From the NCBI GenBank assembly GCA_900538575.1, contig UPZA01000002.1, positions 62,001-126,000 on the forward strand: a stretch of DNA of 64,000 bases. Reading direction: 5' to 3'. Below are positions 53,306 to 60,828 of this stretch, in pieces. Source of the DNA: an uncultured Ruminococcus sp. GTDB taxonomy: Bacteria > Bacillota > Clostridia > Oscillospirales > Ruminococcaceae. Made by a program: the position numbers and the translations under genes. The notes below the pieces were generated by a model. That model searched no databases. It was not told where the DNA came from and worked only from the letters and a program-made list of their open reading frames with translations. Position 1 is the first letter of the stretch; each line of letters opens with the position of its first letter.

Positions 53306-53563
53306 ATGAAAAACAAAATTTTGCTTATCATGCTTATTATAGCCGGAGCTATTGCAGGCTCTATAGCCGCTAAAGGCGCTGCAAATTCAGACATGCTAAG
53401 CTGGCTTGCATATTCAAAGGAAATAGGCATTGATCCTACTAATATAAACCTTGTAATCATCGATCTGACAATCGGCTTTAATTTTTCAATGAATGTAGCG
53501 CAGATAATTTTTATGCTGGCAGCAGTTGCCATATATCCTAAGCTGTCTAAGGCAATCGCATAA
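53306..53563 (+). CDS. DUF4321 family membrane protein
   Basis: An 85-residue protein with two membrane helices (about 3-22 and 60-78) joined by a short extracellular loop containing AYSKEIGIDPTNINLVIIDLTIGF. This matches DUF4321, small membrane proteins commonly found just upstream of mreB in Clostridia. Function is unknown; position suggests a link to cell shape. It follows dut by 27 bases; the mreB promoter lies downstream. Confidence 0.8.
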   Translation: MKNKILLIMLIIAGAIAGSIAAKGAANSDMLSWLAYSKEIGIDPTNINLVIIDLTIGFNFSMNVAQIIFMLAAVAIYPKLSKAIA

Positions 53564-53602
53564 TGCTCATAAAGAATCGGAAATTATTACCTGTAAAATT
53601 TG

Positions 53603-53631
53603 TTGTGAAACTCCAAATTTAGTGGTATAAT
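53603..53631 (+). promoter_or_regulatory. sigma-A promoter for mreBCD-mrdA
   Basis: TTGTGA (53603-53608), 17 bases and TATAAT (53626-53631), 63 bases before mreB. Confidence 0.82.
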
Positions 53632-53694
53632 AAATTAAGAGAAAATATAGTCGAACAAAAATGATTTTAAGGAACATAAAGGAGAAATGCATAA

Positions 53695-54711
53695 ATGTTT
53701 ACAAAGGACATTGGTATAGATCTTGGCACCGCCAACACCCTTGTTTTTATGAGAGGAAAAGGTATCATCATAAGGGAACCTTCCGTCGTCGCAGTTGATA
53801 CACGAACCGATAAGGCAAAATATGTTGGAAAAAAAGCCAAGGACGTCATAGGCAGGACGCCCGGCTCAATTGTTGCGGTAAGGCCTCTTAAGGACGGAGT
53901 TATCGCCGATTTTGACATGACTACGACTATGCTTCAGGAATTTATCAAAAAGGCTCTCAGAGGTTCTTTTTTTACAAAAGCACGAGTTATTATCTGTATA
54001 CCGTCCGGCGTTACGGCCGTTGAGAAAAGAGCGGTTAAGGAAGCGGCAGAAAAGGCGGGAGCAAAACCTGTTTTTATAATTGAAGAGCCTATGGCTGCGG
54101 CTATCGGCGCAGGACTTCCTGTTGCGGAGCCTGCCGGAAGTATGATTGTAGACATCGGTGGAGGCACAAGCGAGGTCGCCGTTATTTCTCTCCGCGGTAT
54201 AGTAACTTCCCGTTCGGTAAGGGTAGCCGGCGATGAATTTGACAAATCAATAATAAACTTTATAAAGAAAAAATATAATCTGCTTATAGGCGAACGAACC
54301 GCTGAAAATATTAAAATAGAAATAGGTTCGGCATTTCCCGGCGAAAGCGAAAAAACTATGGAAATAAAGGGACGCAACCTGTTGAACGGTCTTCCCGAAA
54401 ATATAACCGTAACCTCCACAGAAATAAGGGACGCCTTGACCGAACCCCTTTCAAGAGTAATAGAAGCTATAAAAATAACTCTTGAAAAAACTCCCCCTGA
54501 GCTTTCAGCGGATATTATAGATCAGGGAATAACTCTGGCCGGCGGCGGAGCGTTGCTGCGAGGACTTGACAAGCTTATCAGCCGTGAAACCGGTATGCCG
54601 GTATTTATCGCCGAATATCCACTCGACTGCGTTGCAGAGGGAACCGGAAAAATTCTTGAAGATATAGATAAATTTGAGGACGCTCTCAACGACGATACTC
54701 ATTATTATTGA
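53695..54711 (+). CDS. mreB: rod shape-determining protein MreB
   Basis: This 338-residue bacterial actin directs lateral wall synthesis. The phosphate-1 loop DIGIDLGTANTLVF, PSGVTAVEKRAVKEAAEKAGAKPVFIIEEPMAAAIGAGLP, DIGGGTSEVAVISL and the adenosine segment GITLAGGGALLRGLD are present. It starts the mreB-mreC-mreD-PBP2 operon from its own promoter. Length is typical. Confidence 0.97.
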   Translation: MFTKDIGIDLGTANTLVFMRGKGIIIREPSVVAVDTRTDKAKYVGKKAKDVIGRTPGSIVAVRPLKDGVIADFDMTTTMLQEFIKKALRGSFFTKARVIICIPSGVTAVEKRAVKEAAEKAGAKPVFIIEEPMAAAIGAGLPVAEPAGSMIVDIGGGTSEVAVISLRGIVTSRSVRVAGDEFDKSIINFIKKKYNLLIGERTAENIKIEIGSAFPGESEKTMEIKGRNLLNGLPENITVTSTEIRDALTEPLSRVIEAIKITLEKTPPELSADIIDQGITLAGGGALLRGLDKLISRETGMPVFIAEYPLDCVAEGTGKILEDIDKFEDALNDDTHYY

Positions 54712-54777
54712 TATTTTGCAGGCTTTGTCTGCTTTGCGGCAGCAATTGTAAATATCTTTTAGAAGGGAGGCTGAATA

Positions 54778-55746
54778 GTGGGACAGTTTTTTAAAAGCTT
54801 AAAATTCAAAATTATTCTGTGTATCGCCGGTTTTTTTCTCGGTATCGCACTGTTCTCGGTAACCAAGGACGGCAAAACCTCTTTCGGTTCTCAGGCGCTC
54901 GGCACAGTATTTAATCCTATAAGGCAATTTTCTAATGCAATATCAGATAAGGTGGGGCTGGTTATAGATCTTTTTCTTGACTCCGAAAAATACGTTGAAG
55001 AAAACAGACAACTGCGGGAACAGATGTCCGACTTAAATAAAAGACTTACAGAATATGAAGATATGAAATCAGAAATAGAAGATCTCAGAAAATTTATCGG
55101 AATAAAAGAGGAGAACGACGATTTTATATTATCTCCTCCCTGCTCCGTTATTTCCAGAGTTGCAAACGATCCATACGGCGCCTTTGTTATTGACAGAGGC
55201 TCTAAGGACGGTATTTCACTTTATGATCCGGTTGTTACCGCAGAAGGGCTTGTAGGTATAATTACAGAGGTAGCAAATACATATTCAACTGTGAGAACAA
55301 TTTTTTCTCCCGAGCTTTCTATCGGGGGGTTGTGTGTTGAAAGCCGCGACACAGGCATTGTCGAAGGAAGTCTTGCGTACGCCGAAAAGGGACAATGCAA
55401 GATGATATATATTGACAAGGAAAATAAAATCAAAGAAGGCGACCTGATAATCACCTCGGGAAACAGCGGTCAGTTTCCGCAGGGATATGTTATCGGAAAC
55501 GTTAAGGAAACAGGTATAGAGGAAAGCGGATTAACCTCTTATGCCGTCATTGAACCGGCTGTAAATCCCAAAGAAATCAATAACGTAATGGTTATAATCG
55601 ACTTCAACGACGATAAAAAAGAAATAGTCGAAGGAGACGTAGGTGAAAAAATATCCGATACCCAGCCAAGTACTGAAAACAATACCGAAAACGGTACTGA
55701 AAATGTAACTGATCCGGAGAACGGCGGTGATAGCAATGCTGAATAA
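54778..55746 (+). CDS. mreC: rod shape-determining protein MreC
   Basis: The 322-residue protein has a short cytoplasmic N-terminus, one membrane helix (about 10-28), a coiled coil (about 75-105) and a beta-rich extracytoplasmic MreC domain (DRGSKDGISLYDPVVTAEGLVGIITEV, then GDLIITSGNSGQFPQGYVIG). The C-terminal 35 residues are Asn/Thr/Glu-rich and repetitive. It links MreB to PBP2 outside the membrane. The start is GTG after AAGGGAGG. Confidence 0.94.
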   Translation: MGQFFKSLKFKIILCIAGFFLGIALFSVTKDGKTSFGSQALGTVFNPIRQFSNAISDKVGLVIDLFLDSEKYVEENRQLREQMSDLNKRLTEYEDMKSEIEDLRKFIGIKEENDDFILSPPCSVISRVANDPYGAFVIDRGSKDGISLYDPVVTAEGLVGIITEVANTYSTVRTIFSPELSIGGLCVESRDTGIVEGSLAYAEKGQCKMIYIDKENKIKEGDLIITSGNSGQFPQGYVIGNVKETGIEESGLTSYAVIEPAVNPKEINNVMVIIDFNDDKKEIVEGDVGEKISDTQPSTENNTENGTENVTDPENGGDSNAE

Positions 55747-56290
55747 ACAAATGACAAGAGCTGAAAAAATAAAATACTGCGCCGCGGCAAGATGGTCGAT
55801 TTATATTTTTATGATTTTTGTAAGTGTAATAATTCTTAATATCGGAAAAGGAGTAAAACCTGTTTATCTTATACCCCTCTGCATATGCATATGTATGAAT
55901 GAAGGCGAATACACTGCGGCGTTTCTGGGCGGTATATGCGGGCTTCTTTTAGATTTCTCATTCGGAAGAATATTCGGCTACAGTTCAATCCTTATGATTG
56001 CTTTCTGCGTTGCGTCAGTTTTATTCTTTAAGCATTACCTCCTTCAGAACGTATTGAATATTATATGGATGACAGCGTTATTTACAGCCGTTTATGAACT
56101 TCTGGATTACTTTTTTATGTATGCCATGTGGAATTATGAGGGGACGGGATATATTTTAAGGGAAATAAGCTTTCCGTGTATAGCTTACACAACTTTGGTT
56201 TCCCCTGTTATATATCTTCTTATAAAGCCCGTGCTAAAAAGATTTTATCCTAAAAGGGCAAAAACAATAGAAGAAGCGATGAAAATTTAA
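55736..56290 (+). CDS. mreD: rod shape-determining protein MreD
   Basis: The 184-residue integral membrane protein has five or six helices and the MreD-like GEYTAAFLGGICGLLLDFSFGRIFGYSSILMI segment. I chose ATG 55736, which overlaps the mreC end by 11 bases; a GTG three codons earlier is also possible. It acts with MreC and PBP2 in the elongasome. A 15- to 16-bp hairpin follows between mreD and the PBP2 gene. Confidence 0.88.
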   Translation: MLNKQMTRAEKIKYCAAARWSIYIFMIFVSVIILNIGKGVKPVYLIPLCICICMNEGEYTAAFLGGICGLLLDFSFGRIFGYSSILMIAFCVASVLFFKHYLLQNVLNIIWMTALFTAVYELLDYFFMYAMWNYEGTGYILREISFPCIAYTTLVSPVIYLLIKPVLKRFYPKRAKTIEEAMKI

Positions 56291-56297
56291 TTAAGAT

Positions 56298-56341
56298 TAA
56301 TCGGTAAAAATAATGGGGCGTTCATTTATTTTTGCCGATTA
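56298..56341 (+). promoter_or_regulatory. long hairpin between mreD and the PBP2 gene
   Basis: Arms at 56298-56313 and 56326-56341 pair over 16 bp with one wobble around a 12-base loop. The U-rich part lies inside the right arm, not after it, so this is more like a processing or attenuation hairpin than a clean terminator. Confidence 0.55.
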
Positions 56342-56363
56342 TTGTTAATGAAAGGGCAAGGCA

Positions 56364-58454
56364 ATGAAAGAAATTTTAGAAAGACTTCGTACAGCTATTC
56401 TGGTTATTATGGTAGTAATCGCAGTAGCGCTCGGAACTGTCAGACTTATGACGATCCAGATCGTAAACGGCGATTCCTATCTACAAAAATCGGAATATAC
56501 ATCAGTATATGAACAGACAATTAAAGCCACGAGAGGTCAGATTGTAGACGTAAATGGAACTCCCATAGTGGAAAACAAGGTAGGCTTCAACGTTATTATA
56601 GACGATACTTACTTCCCGTCGGATAACGCAGAAGCAAATAAAGTATTAATACAGACTGTCGAAATACTTAAGGAAGCCGGTCTTAAATGGAACGAAACTA
56701 TACCTATTACAGATACTTCGCCTTATGAATATGAAAGCGATAGGGAAAGCGACATCGAAAAACTCAAAAGCCTCATAGGCGTCAACGTTTATGCTACTGC
56801 CGAAAACTGTATTGATAAGCTTATTGACGATTACGAGATATCCGGTAATGAATATTCAAGAGAAGAACAGCGGACTCTCGCCGGAATAAGATATGAAATG
56901 AAGCTGAGAGACTTTTCACTTGGAAACACTTTTACACTTTGCGAGGACATACCTGTTGAAACCGTAACAAAGCTGAAAGAGCTGGGCGTCAAGCTAAAGG
57001 GTATCGACGTAAAGGAAGAAGCTGTTAGAGTTATTTCAGTAGGCGACGTTTTACCTCATGAAATAGGAACGGTAGGCCCTATATTTGCTGAAGAATATGA
57101 CGAGCTTAAGGAAAAGGGCTATGCTATGAACGATACCGTCGGTAAAAGCGGAATTGAAAAGGCTCTTGAAGACGAACTAAGAGGAAAAGACGGCACCAGA
57201 ACAATAACGCTGACAAACGGCGAGGTTACTTCTGCCGAGGTCAGCGAAGAAGCAAAGGGCGGACATACGGTCAAGCTTACGGTTGACAGCGATTTTCAGC
57301 GCGACCTTCAGGAAATTCTTGTAAACTTTATGGCGGATCTGCGCAAGCAATCGGAATATAAGGACGTAAACTGCGGCTCGCTTGTTGTACTTGATGTTAA
57401 AAGCAATGCTGTTTTAGGAATGGCAACGGCGCCCACTTACGATTTGACAAAATATAAATCGGATTACGATAAGATACTTAACGCAGATAATACTCCCCTT
57501 TTAAACAGAGCCACAAGCGGACTTTACCGTCCGGGCTCCACATTTAAAACAATAACAGCAACCGCCGGACTCAATGAAGGAATCGTAACCGGCGAAACCA
57601 CATATACCTGCCATCAGAGAATGAAATTTTACGATATAGAGTTTGGCTGTACCGGCTATCATAACGATATATCAGTTGCCGGAGCTTTAAGAGTTTCATG
57701 CAATATATATTTTTATGAGCTTAGCAGACGGCTCGGCATTGACAAAATAACAGAATATGCTTCACTATACGGCTATGGGCAGCATACGGGAATAGAAACC
57801 GGCGATTATGCCGGAGCAATCGGAAATCCTGAAACATTTAACGATATCGGTCTTGACTGGACTGTAGGTCAAGTTCTTCAGGCCGCAATCGGACAGTCTG
57901 AAACCTCTGTAACTCCTCTTCAGATGGCCGGCGTAGCGTCTACTATAGCAAACCGCGGCGTCAGGTACAAAACTCATCTTGTGGACAGTATTTATGATTA
58001 TTCTATGGAAAATGAAATAGAAAAAATCGAACCGGAAATAGCGGAAACAATTGACATTAATTATGATTACGTTTATGATTATGTTATCGACGGTATGGTT
58101 CAGGCCTCTGAAAACAATTTTCCGGCAGATTATTCTCTTTCAAATTTAGGCTTTGACGTTGCAATAAAAACCGGTACTCCGCAGAATTGGCGTAATGGCG
58201 GTGAAGTTACAGATAGCTGCTTTATCGGATTTGCTCCGGCGGACGATCCTCAGATCGCATTTGCCGGAATGATAGAAGGCGCAGAATATTCAAAATATAT
58301 GATACGCAGCATTATCCAAGCTTATTATAAACATTATTCCGAAGACGGAGATTTTTCAGACGTTAAAATAAATTATCTCGACAATTCATCAAAAAACTCT
58401 GAAAACGAAGATTCTGCCGCGACAGAGCCGACAAATGAAACCGATCCGGCTTAA
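56364..58454 (+). CDS. mrdA: penicillin-binding protein 2 (elongation transpeptidase)
   Basis: The 696-residue protein has one N-terminal membrane helix (about 8-28), a dimerisation/pedestal domain (about 50-300) and a transpeptidase domain. That domain has SxxK in RPGSTFKTITATAGL, SxN in RVSCNIYFYEL and KTG in VAIKTGTPQNW. It cross-links peptidoglycan during elongation with MreC/MreD. The C-terminal 30 residues are Ser/Asn/Glu-rich. It lies 73 bases after mreD and ends at a strong terminator. Confidence 0.95.
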   Translation: MKEILERLRTAILVIMVVIAVALGTVRLMTIQIVNGDSYLQKSEYTSVYEQTIKATRGQIVDVNGTPIVENKVGFNVIIDDTYFPSDNAEANKVLIQTVEILKEAGLKWNETIPITDTSPYEYESDRESDIEKLKSLIGVNVYATAENCIDKLIDDYEISGNEYSREEQRTLAGIRYEMKLRDFSLGNTFTLCEDIPVETVTKLKELGVKLKGIDVKEEAVRVISVGDVLPHEIGTVGPIFAEEYDELKEKGYAMNDTVGKSGIEKALEDELRGKDGTRTITLTNGEVTSAEVSEEAKGGHTVKLTVDSDFQRDLQEILVNFMADLRKQSEYKDVNCGSLVVLDVKSNAVLGMATAPTYDLTKYKSDYDKILNADNTPLLNRATSGLYRPGSTFKTITATAGLNEGIVTGETTYTCHQRMKFYDIEFGCTGYHNDISVAGALRVSCNIYFYELSRRLGIDKITEYASLYGYGQHTGIETGDYAGAIGNPETFNDIGLDWTVGQVLQAAIGQSETSVTPLQMAGVASTIANRGVRYKTHLVDSIYDYSMENEIEKIEPEIAETIDINYDYVYDYVIDGMVQASENNFPADYSLSNLGFDVAIKTGTPQNWRNGGEVTDSCFIGFAPADDPQIAFAGMIEGAEYSKYMIRSIIQAYYKHYSEDGDFSDVKINYLDNSSKNSENEDSAATEPTNETDPA

Positions 58455-58464
58455 AAATCAATAG

Positions 58465-58505
58465 AAAAAAACGGAAGCTGAACTATAAAACAGCTTCCGT
58501 TTTTT
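58465..58505 (+). terminator. intrinsic terminator after mrdA
   Basis: A 15-bp stem (AAAAAACGGAAGCTG/CAGCTTCCGTTTTTT, 10-base loop) whose right arm ends in U's. A-rich left arm suggests it could also work in reverse. Confidence 0.92.
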
Positions 58506-58603
58506 ATTAAAAATAATTCAATAATAATTAGTAAAATTGCACATCAGCTAACATAATAAATCATTCATATTACACGATTTTAATAATATTTCCAAAAATC
58601 ACT

Positions 58604-58631
58604 TTGACTTTTCTTCATTTTATGGTATAAT
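58604..58631 (+). promoter_or_regulatory. sigma-A promoter for mgsA
   Basis: TTGACT (58604-58609), 16 bases and TATAAT (58626-58631). It predicts a leader of about 285 bases before mgsA. Confidence 0.72.
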
Positions 58632-58921
58632 ATATAATGAATTAATGAACACGAATATAAATGGTAATTAATTCAAGGAATCTAATACATGCGAAAAAAG
58701 CATTAAAAATGTCAGAAAAATTATATTATAACTAAAAAACGCTTATGTTTTTATTATAAATAATAACGGTATATGGAGTATTGAAATATATTAAAAAATT
58801 CTGCCGTTCGCGATAAGCTTTATTTAATGCGATTGCAATACGTGCTGCGGAAAATTTACCGTTGAATGTAATATGTAAAATAAAAACTGTGTGATAAAAT
58901 TAATAATGAAAGGACAAAGAA
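58632..58921 (+). other. long AT-rich leader of mgsA without a gene
   Basis: About 290 bases separate the promoter from mgsA. Only very short open frames occur and I recognise no riboswitch class. AACGG (near 58767) can pair with CCGTT (near 58803 or 58860), so alternative folds are possible, but the region is too AT-rich to judge by eye. Confidence 0.4.
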
Positions 58922-59326
58922 ATGACAATTGCTATAATAGCCCACGATTCAAAAAAAGAACTTATGGTTCAGTTTTGTATAGCATACTGCGGTATACTTT
59001 CGAAATATAATCTCTGTGCAACAGGAACAACAGGAAAGCTCGTCAGCGAGGCTACGGGGCTAAATATCCAAAGGTATCTGGGAGGCGCTCAGGGCGGAGG
59101 ACAGCAGATAGCGGCAAGAATCTCATGCAATGAAATTGATGTGCTGCTGTTTTTCAGAGATCCGATTAATCCTAAGTCTAATGAGCCTAACGATATGAAT
59201 CTATTAAGACTTTGCGATGTTCATAACGTTCCGGTCGCAACAAATATTGCAACAGCCGAAGCTCTTATAATGTCTCTCGAAAGAGGCGATCTTGACTGGC
59301 GTGAAATCGGAAATCCGCACATTTAA
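58922..59326 (+). CDS. mgsA: methylglyoxal synthase
   Basis: The 134-residue enzyme converts dihydroxyacetone phosphate to methylglyoxal and phosphate. Family motifs are IAIIAHDSKKE, ATGTTGKLVSEATG, GGAQGGGQQIAARIS, IDVLLFFRDPINP and VPVATNIATAEALI, holding the phosphate-binding and catalytic Asp/His residues. It is slightly shorter than E. coli MgsA (152) but typical for Firmicutes. AAAGGA precedes the ATG. It has its own promoter with a long leader. Confidence 0.95.
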   Translation: MTIAIIAHDSKKELMVQFCIAYCGILSKYNLCATGTTGKLVSEATGLNIQRYLGGAQGGGQQIAARISCNEIDVLLFFRDPINPKSNEPNDMNLLRLCDVHNVPVATNIATAEALIMSLERGDLDWREIGNPHI

Positions 59327-59337
59327 AATACAGACAG

Positions 59338-59360
59338 AATCGTCCCTTAAAGGGACGATT
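59338..59360 (+). terminator. hairpin after mgsA
   Basis: Perfect 10-bp arms AATCGTCCCT/AGGGACGATT with loop TAA lie 12 bases after the stop. The U-run is poor (TTTGTCG), so termination strength is uncertain. Confidence 0.6.
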
Positions 59361-59400
59361 TGTCGATATTAACAAGGCTCAGAAAACGGTGAACCGTCCT

Positions 59401-59443
59401 CCGGAAAAGACGGCTGTTTCCGGTTATCCGATATTACCGGAAA
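59401..59443 (+). promoter_or_regulatory. alternative hairpins in the hisS leader
   Basis: Segment B (TTTCCGG, 59417-59423, extending to T59424) can pair with A (CCGGAAA, 59401-59407, 7 bp) or with C (ACCGGAAA, 59436-59443, 8 bp), not with both. C lies seven bases before the hisS ribosome site. This resembles a two-state leader; it is not a T-box. Confidence 0.45.
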
Positions 59444-59459
59444 TATAATGGAGATACTT

Positions 59460-60755
59460 ATGGCGCTTAATATAAAAAGACCAAACGGCACTGAAGACAT
59501 TACCGGCAGGAACATATGCAAATGGAATACGGTCGAAAGAACTGTAAAGGACGTAGCTCAGGAATTCGGATTCAGGGAGATAAGAATCCCCACCTTTGAA
59601 AATACCGAGCTTTTCCAGCGTTCTGTTGGCGAAACAACGGATGTTGTTCAGAAAGAAATGTATTCGGTAATTGCAAAGGAAACCAAATTTACTCTCAGAC
59701 CTGAAGGCACCGCCGGCACAATAAGGGCAATGCTGCAAAACGGAATGCTTAACGAGGCTCTTCCTCAAAAAGCCTTTTACATACTTTCATGCTTTCGTCA
59801 CGAAAGACCTCAGGCAGGACGTTTGAGAGAATTTCACCAATTCGGCGTAGAAATGGCCGGAAGTCCGCTCCCTTCAGCGGACGCAGACGTAATTCTGATG
59901 GCGGACACTATCATATCGCAGCTTGGAATAAAAAATATTGAATTGAAAATAAATTCCATAGGCTGTCCTAAATGCCGTACCGAATATCATAAAGCGCTCA
60001 GAAGCTATTTTGAAAACAGAAAGGACGAGCTTTGCGAAACCTGCCTTTCAAGACTTGAAAAAAATCCTATGCGCATTCTTGACTGTAAAAGTCCCGTTTG
60101 CTCCGAAATTGCCAAGAACGCGCCGGTTATTCTTGATTATCTCTGCGACGATTGTTCGGATCACTTTGAAAAGCTTAAATCGTATCTTAAGGCGCTCGGC
60201 TTAAGCTATACTGTGGATCCAAAAATTGTAAGAGGACTTGATTATTACACTAAAACTGTTTTCGAATTTGTCACTACAGATATCGGCGCTCAGGGAACCA
60301 TATGCGGCGGGGGCAGATACGACGGTCTTATTGAGCAGCTCGGAGGTCAAAGCGTGCCTGCTCTCGGCTTTGCTATGGGTTTGGAACGCCTTATTATGAC
60401 AATGGAAAACCAAGGGATTGAATTTGACGATGATCTTGGATGCACTCTTTATATAGCTCCTATGGATCAGAATACCGTGCCATACGCTATGTCTATTGCG
60501 AAGGAAATAAGATCCGGAGGTTTTCAGGTAGAATTCGATACTATAGGCAGAGGCTTAAAGGCACAGATGAAATATTCCGATAAAATAGGCGCGGCATTTA
60601 CATTAGTACTTGGAGATAATGAAATAAACTCAAAAACGGCAAAGCTTAAAAATATGAAAACCGGTGAACAGACAGATATAAAGCTTGACGATAGTCTAAT
60701 GGAAAATTTCTCAAATATTGCTCTTGATAACATGTTCGGAAGCTTAACGGATTAA
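59460..60755 (+). CDS. hisS: histidyl-tRNA synthetase
   Basis: The 431-residue class II synthetase has RPNGTEDI at its start, FTLRPEGTAGTIRAM, the motif 2 region CFRHERPQAGRLREFHQFGVEMAG, the histidine motif RGLDYYTKTVFEF and GGGRYDGLIEQLGG. The anticodon-binding domain covers about 330-430. ATG 59460 follows GGAG; a start four codons upstream is unsupported. aspS follows 73 bases later, the hisS-aspS order common in Firmicutes. Confidence 0.97.
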   Translation: MALNIKRPNGTEDITGRNICKWNTVERTVKDVAQEFGFREIRIPTFENTELFQRSVGETTDVVQKEMYSVIAKETKFTLRPEGTAGTIRAMLQNGMLNEALPQKAFYILSCFRHERPQAGRLREFHQFGVEMAGSPLPSADADVILMADTIISQLGIKNIELKINSIGCPKCRTEYHKALRSYFENRKDELCETCLSRLEKNPMRILDCKSPVCSEIAKNAPVILDYLCDDCSDHFEKLKSYLKALGLSYTVDPKIVRGLDYYTKTVFEFVTTDIGAQGTICGGGRYDGLIEQLGGQSVPALGFAMGLERLIMTMENQGIEFDDDLGCTLYIAPMDQNTVPYAMSIAKEIRSGGFQVEFDTIGRGLKAQMKYSDKIGAAFTLVLGDNEINSKTAKLKNMKTGEQTDIKLDDSLMENFSNIALDNMFGSLTD

Positions 60756-60828
60756 ATATAAACAAAAATTGGCGCACCGTCCGCCTTAAACCGGCGGTAA
60801 CTGCAATTGCGGTTAATTGGAGATTAAA

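Noticed and set aside
59327..59459. Possible T-box upstream of hisS
   Set aside because: No T-box core (TGG-type bulge, long stem I) is visible and the gap is too short; only simple hairpins occur.
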